Both the position numbers and the translations under genes were made by a program. 61,023 bases of DNA from an uncultured Saprospiraceae bacterium (GTDB lineage: Bacteria; Bacteroidota; Bacteroidia; Chitinophagales; Saprospiraceae). The DNA lies in contig CALFWZ010000005.1 in the NCBI GenBank assembly GCA_937928405.1, positions 1 to 61,023 of the forward strand. The letters run 5' to 3'. Shown here piece by piece: positions 61,001 through 61,023 of the stretch; the first letter of the stretch is position 1, and each line of letters opens with the position of its first letter. The notes under the pieces were generated by a model that was given only the letters and a program-made list of their open reading frames with translations, had not been told where the DNA came from and searched no databases.

Positions 61001-61023
61001 AAATTAGATTGAAAAACATGGGA

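Larger units (their letters stand above)
60324..61023. other. 700-base right-hand intergenic region
   Basis: No confident gene. It contains two hairpins, a short frame at 60402-60542 (46 codons from ATG, MRIGYMPYKFKIKENS...) that continues after its stop for 26 more open codons in the same frame to 60623, a long AT-rich stretch, a tandem octamer array and a boxA-like sequence near the right edge. Confidence 0.5.

Noticed and set aside
1..61023. tRNA, rRNA or complete insertion sequences
   Set aside because: I saw no cloverleaf-like segment, rRNA core sequence, transposase-like protein or paired terminal inverted repeats; a tRNAscan/Infernal run would settle this.

Overview
The window looks like a chromosomal segment of a member of the Bacteroidota, most likely Saprospiria-like (the class is inference). 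Reasons: an AT-rich genome without clear Shine-Dalgarno sites, promoters of the Bacteroidota type (TTTG, 19-21 bases, TAnnTTTG), an UpxY-type antiterminator at the head of a polysaccharide locus, a very long C25-family PorU2-like sortase with a type IX secretion C-terminal signal, a free-standing 23S-rRNA-intervening-sequence (four-helix) protein, and Uma2 and DUF2279 genes.

Layout. (1) 1-2260: an 8-bp tandem repeat, then a DegT aminotransferase and a WlbA/WbpB-type oxidoreductase. (2) 2306-3371: an Uma2 nuclease-like gene followed by a degenerate stretch that repeats the 3' end of the oxidoreductase, then two near-identical promoters. (3) 3372-29011: a large co-directional exopolysaccharide locus: winged-helix regulator, UpxY, Wza-like export protein, Wzz-like protein, acyltransferase, Wzx, Wzy, glycosyltransferases, sulfotransferases, a UDP-L-FucNAc/L-QuiNAc module (FnlA, cupin, FnlB-like SDR, FnlC, WbuB-like transferase), a beta-helix lipoprotein, three further nucleotide-sugar genes and the initiating phosphoglycosyl transferase. 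(4) 29008-40513: mixed orientation: FemAB-like GNAT protein, gmd, GT-B and GT2 transferases, cupin, WlbB/WbpD acetyltransferase, DUF6157, fcl, four-helix protein, manC, methyltransferase, sulfotransferase, second flippase. (5) 40520-49281, minus strand: PorU2-like sortase, wecE, glycosyltransferase, polysaccharide deacetylase. (6) 49282-54884: household genes (prohibitin-like, DUF2279, zinc-ribbon protein, transketolase). (7) 55032-60323: a DNA cytosine methyltransferase diverging from a four-gene operon with a GHKL/MORC-type ATPase and a DUF6339 protein, a candidate anti-phage or restriction-like system. (8) 60324-61023: no confident gene; hairpins, a second 8-bp tandem repeat and a boxA-like motif.

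How it works together. The enzymes predict GDP-L-fucose (manC, gmd, fcl), UDP-GlcNAc(3NAc)A (dehydrogenase, WlbA, WbpE, WbpD), UDP-L-FucNAc or UDP-L-QuiNAc (FnlA, FnlB-like, FnlC) and dTDP-Fuc4N (wecE). Units would be started on lipid carrier by the PglC/WcaJ-like transferase, decorated by methyl, acyl and several sulfo groups, flipped by Wzx, polymerised by Wzy/Wzz and exported through the Wza-like protein. Four sulfotransferase-type genes predict a sulfated glycan. All functions are read from motifs and context; no database search was run.
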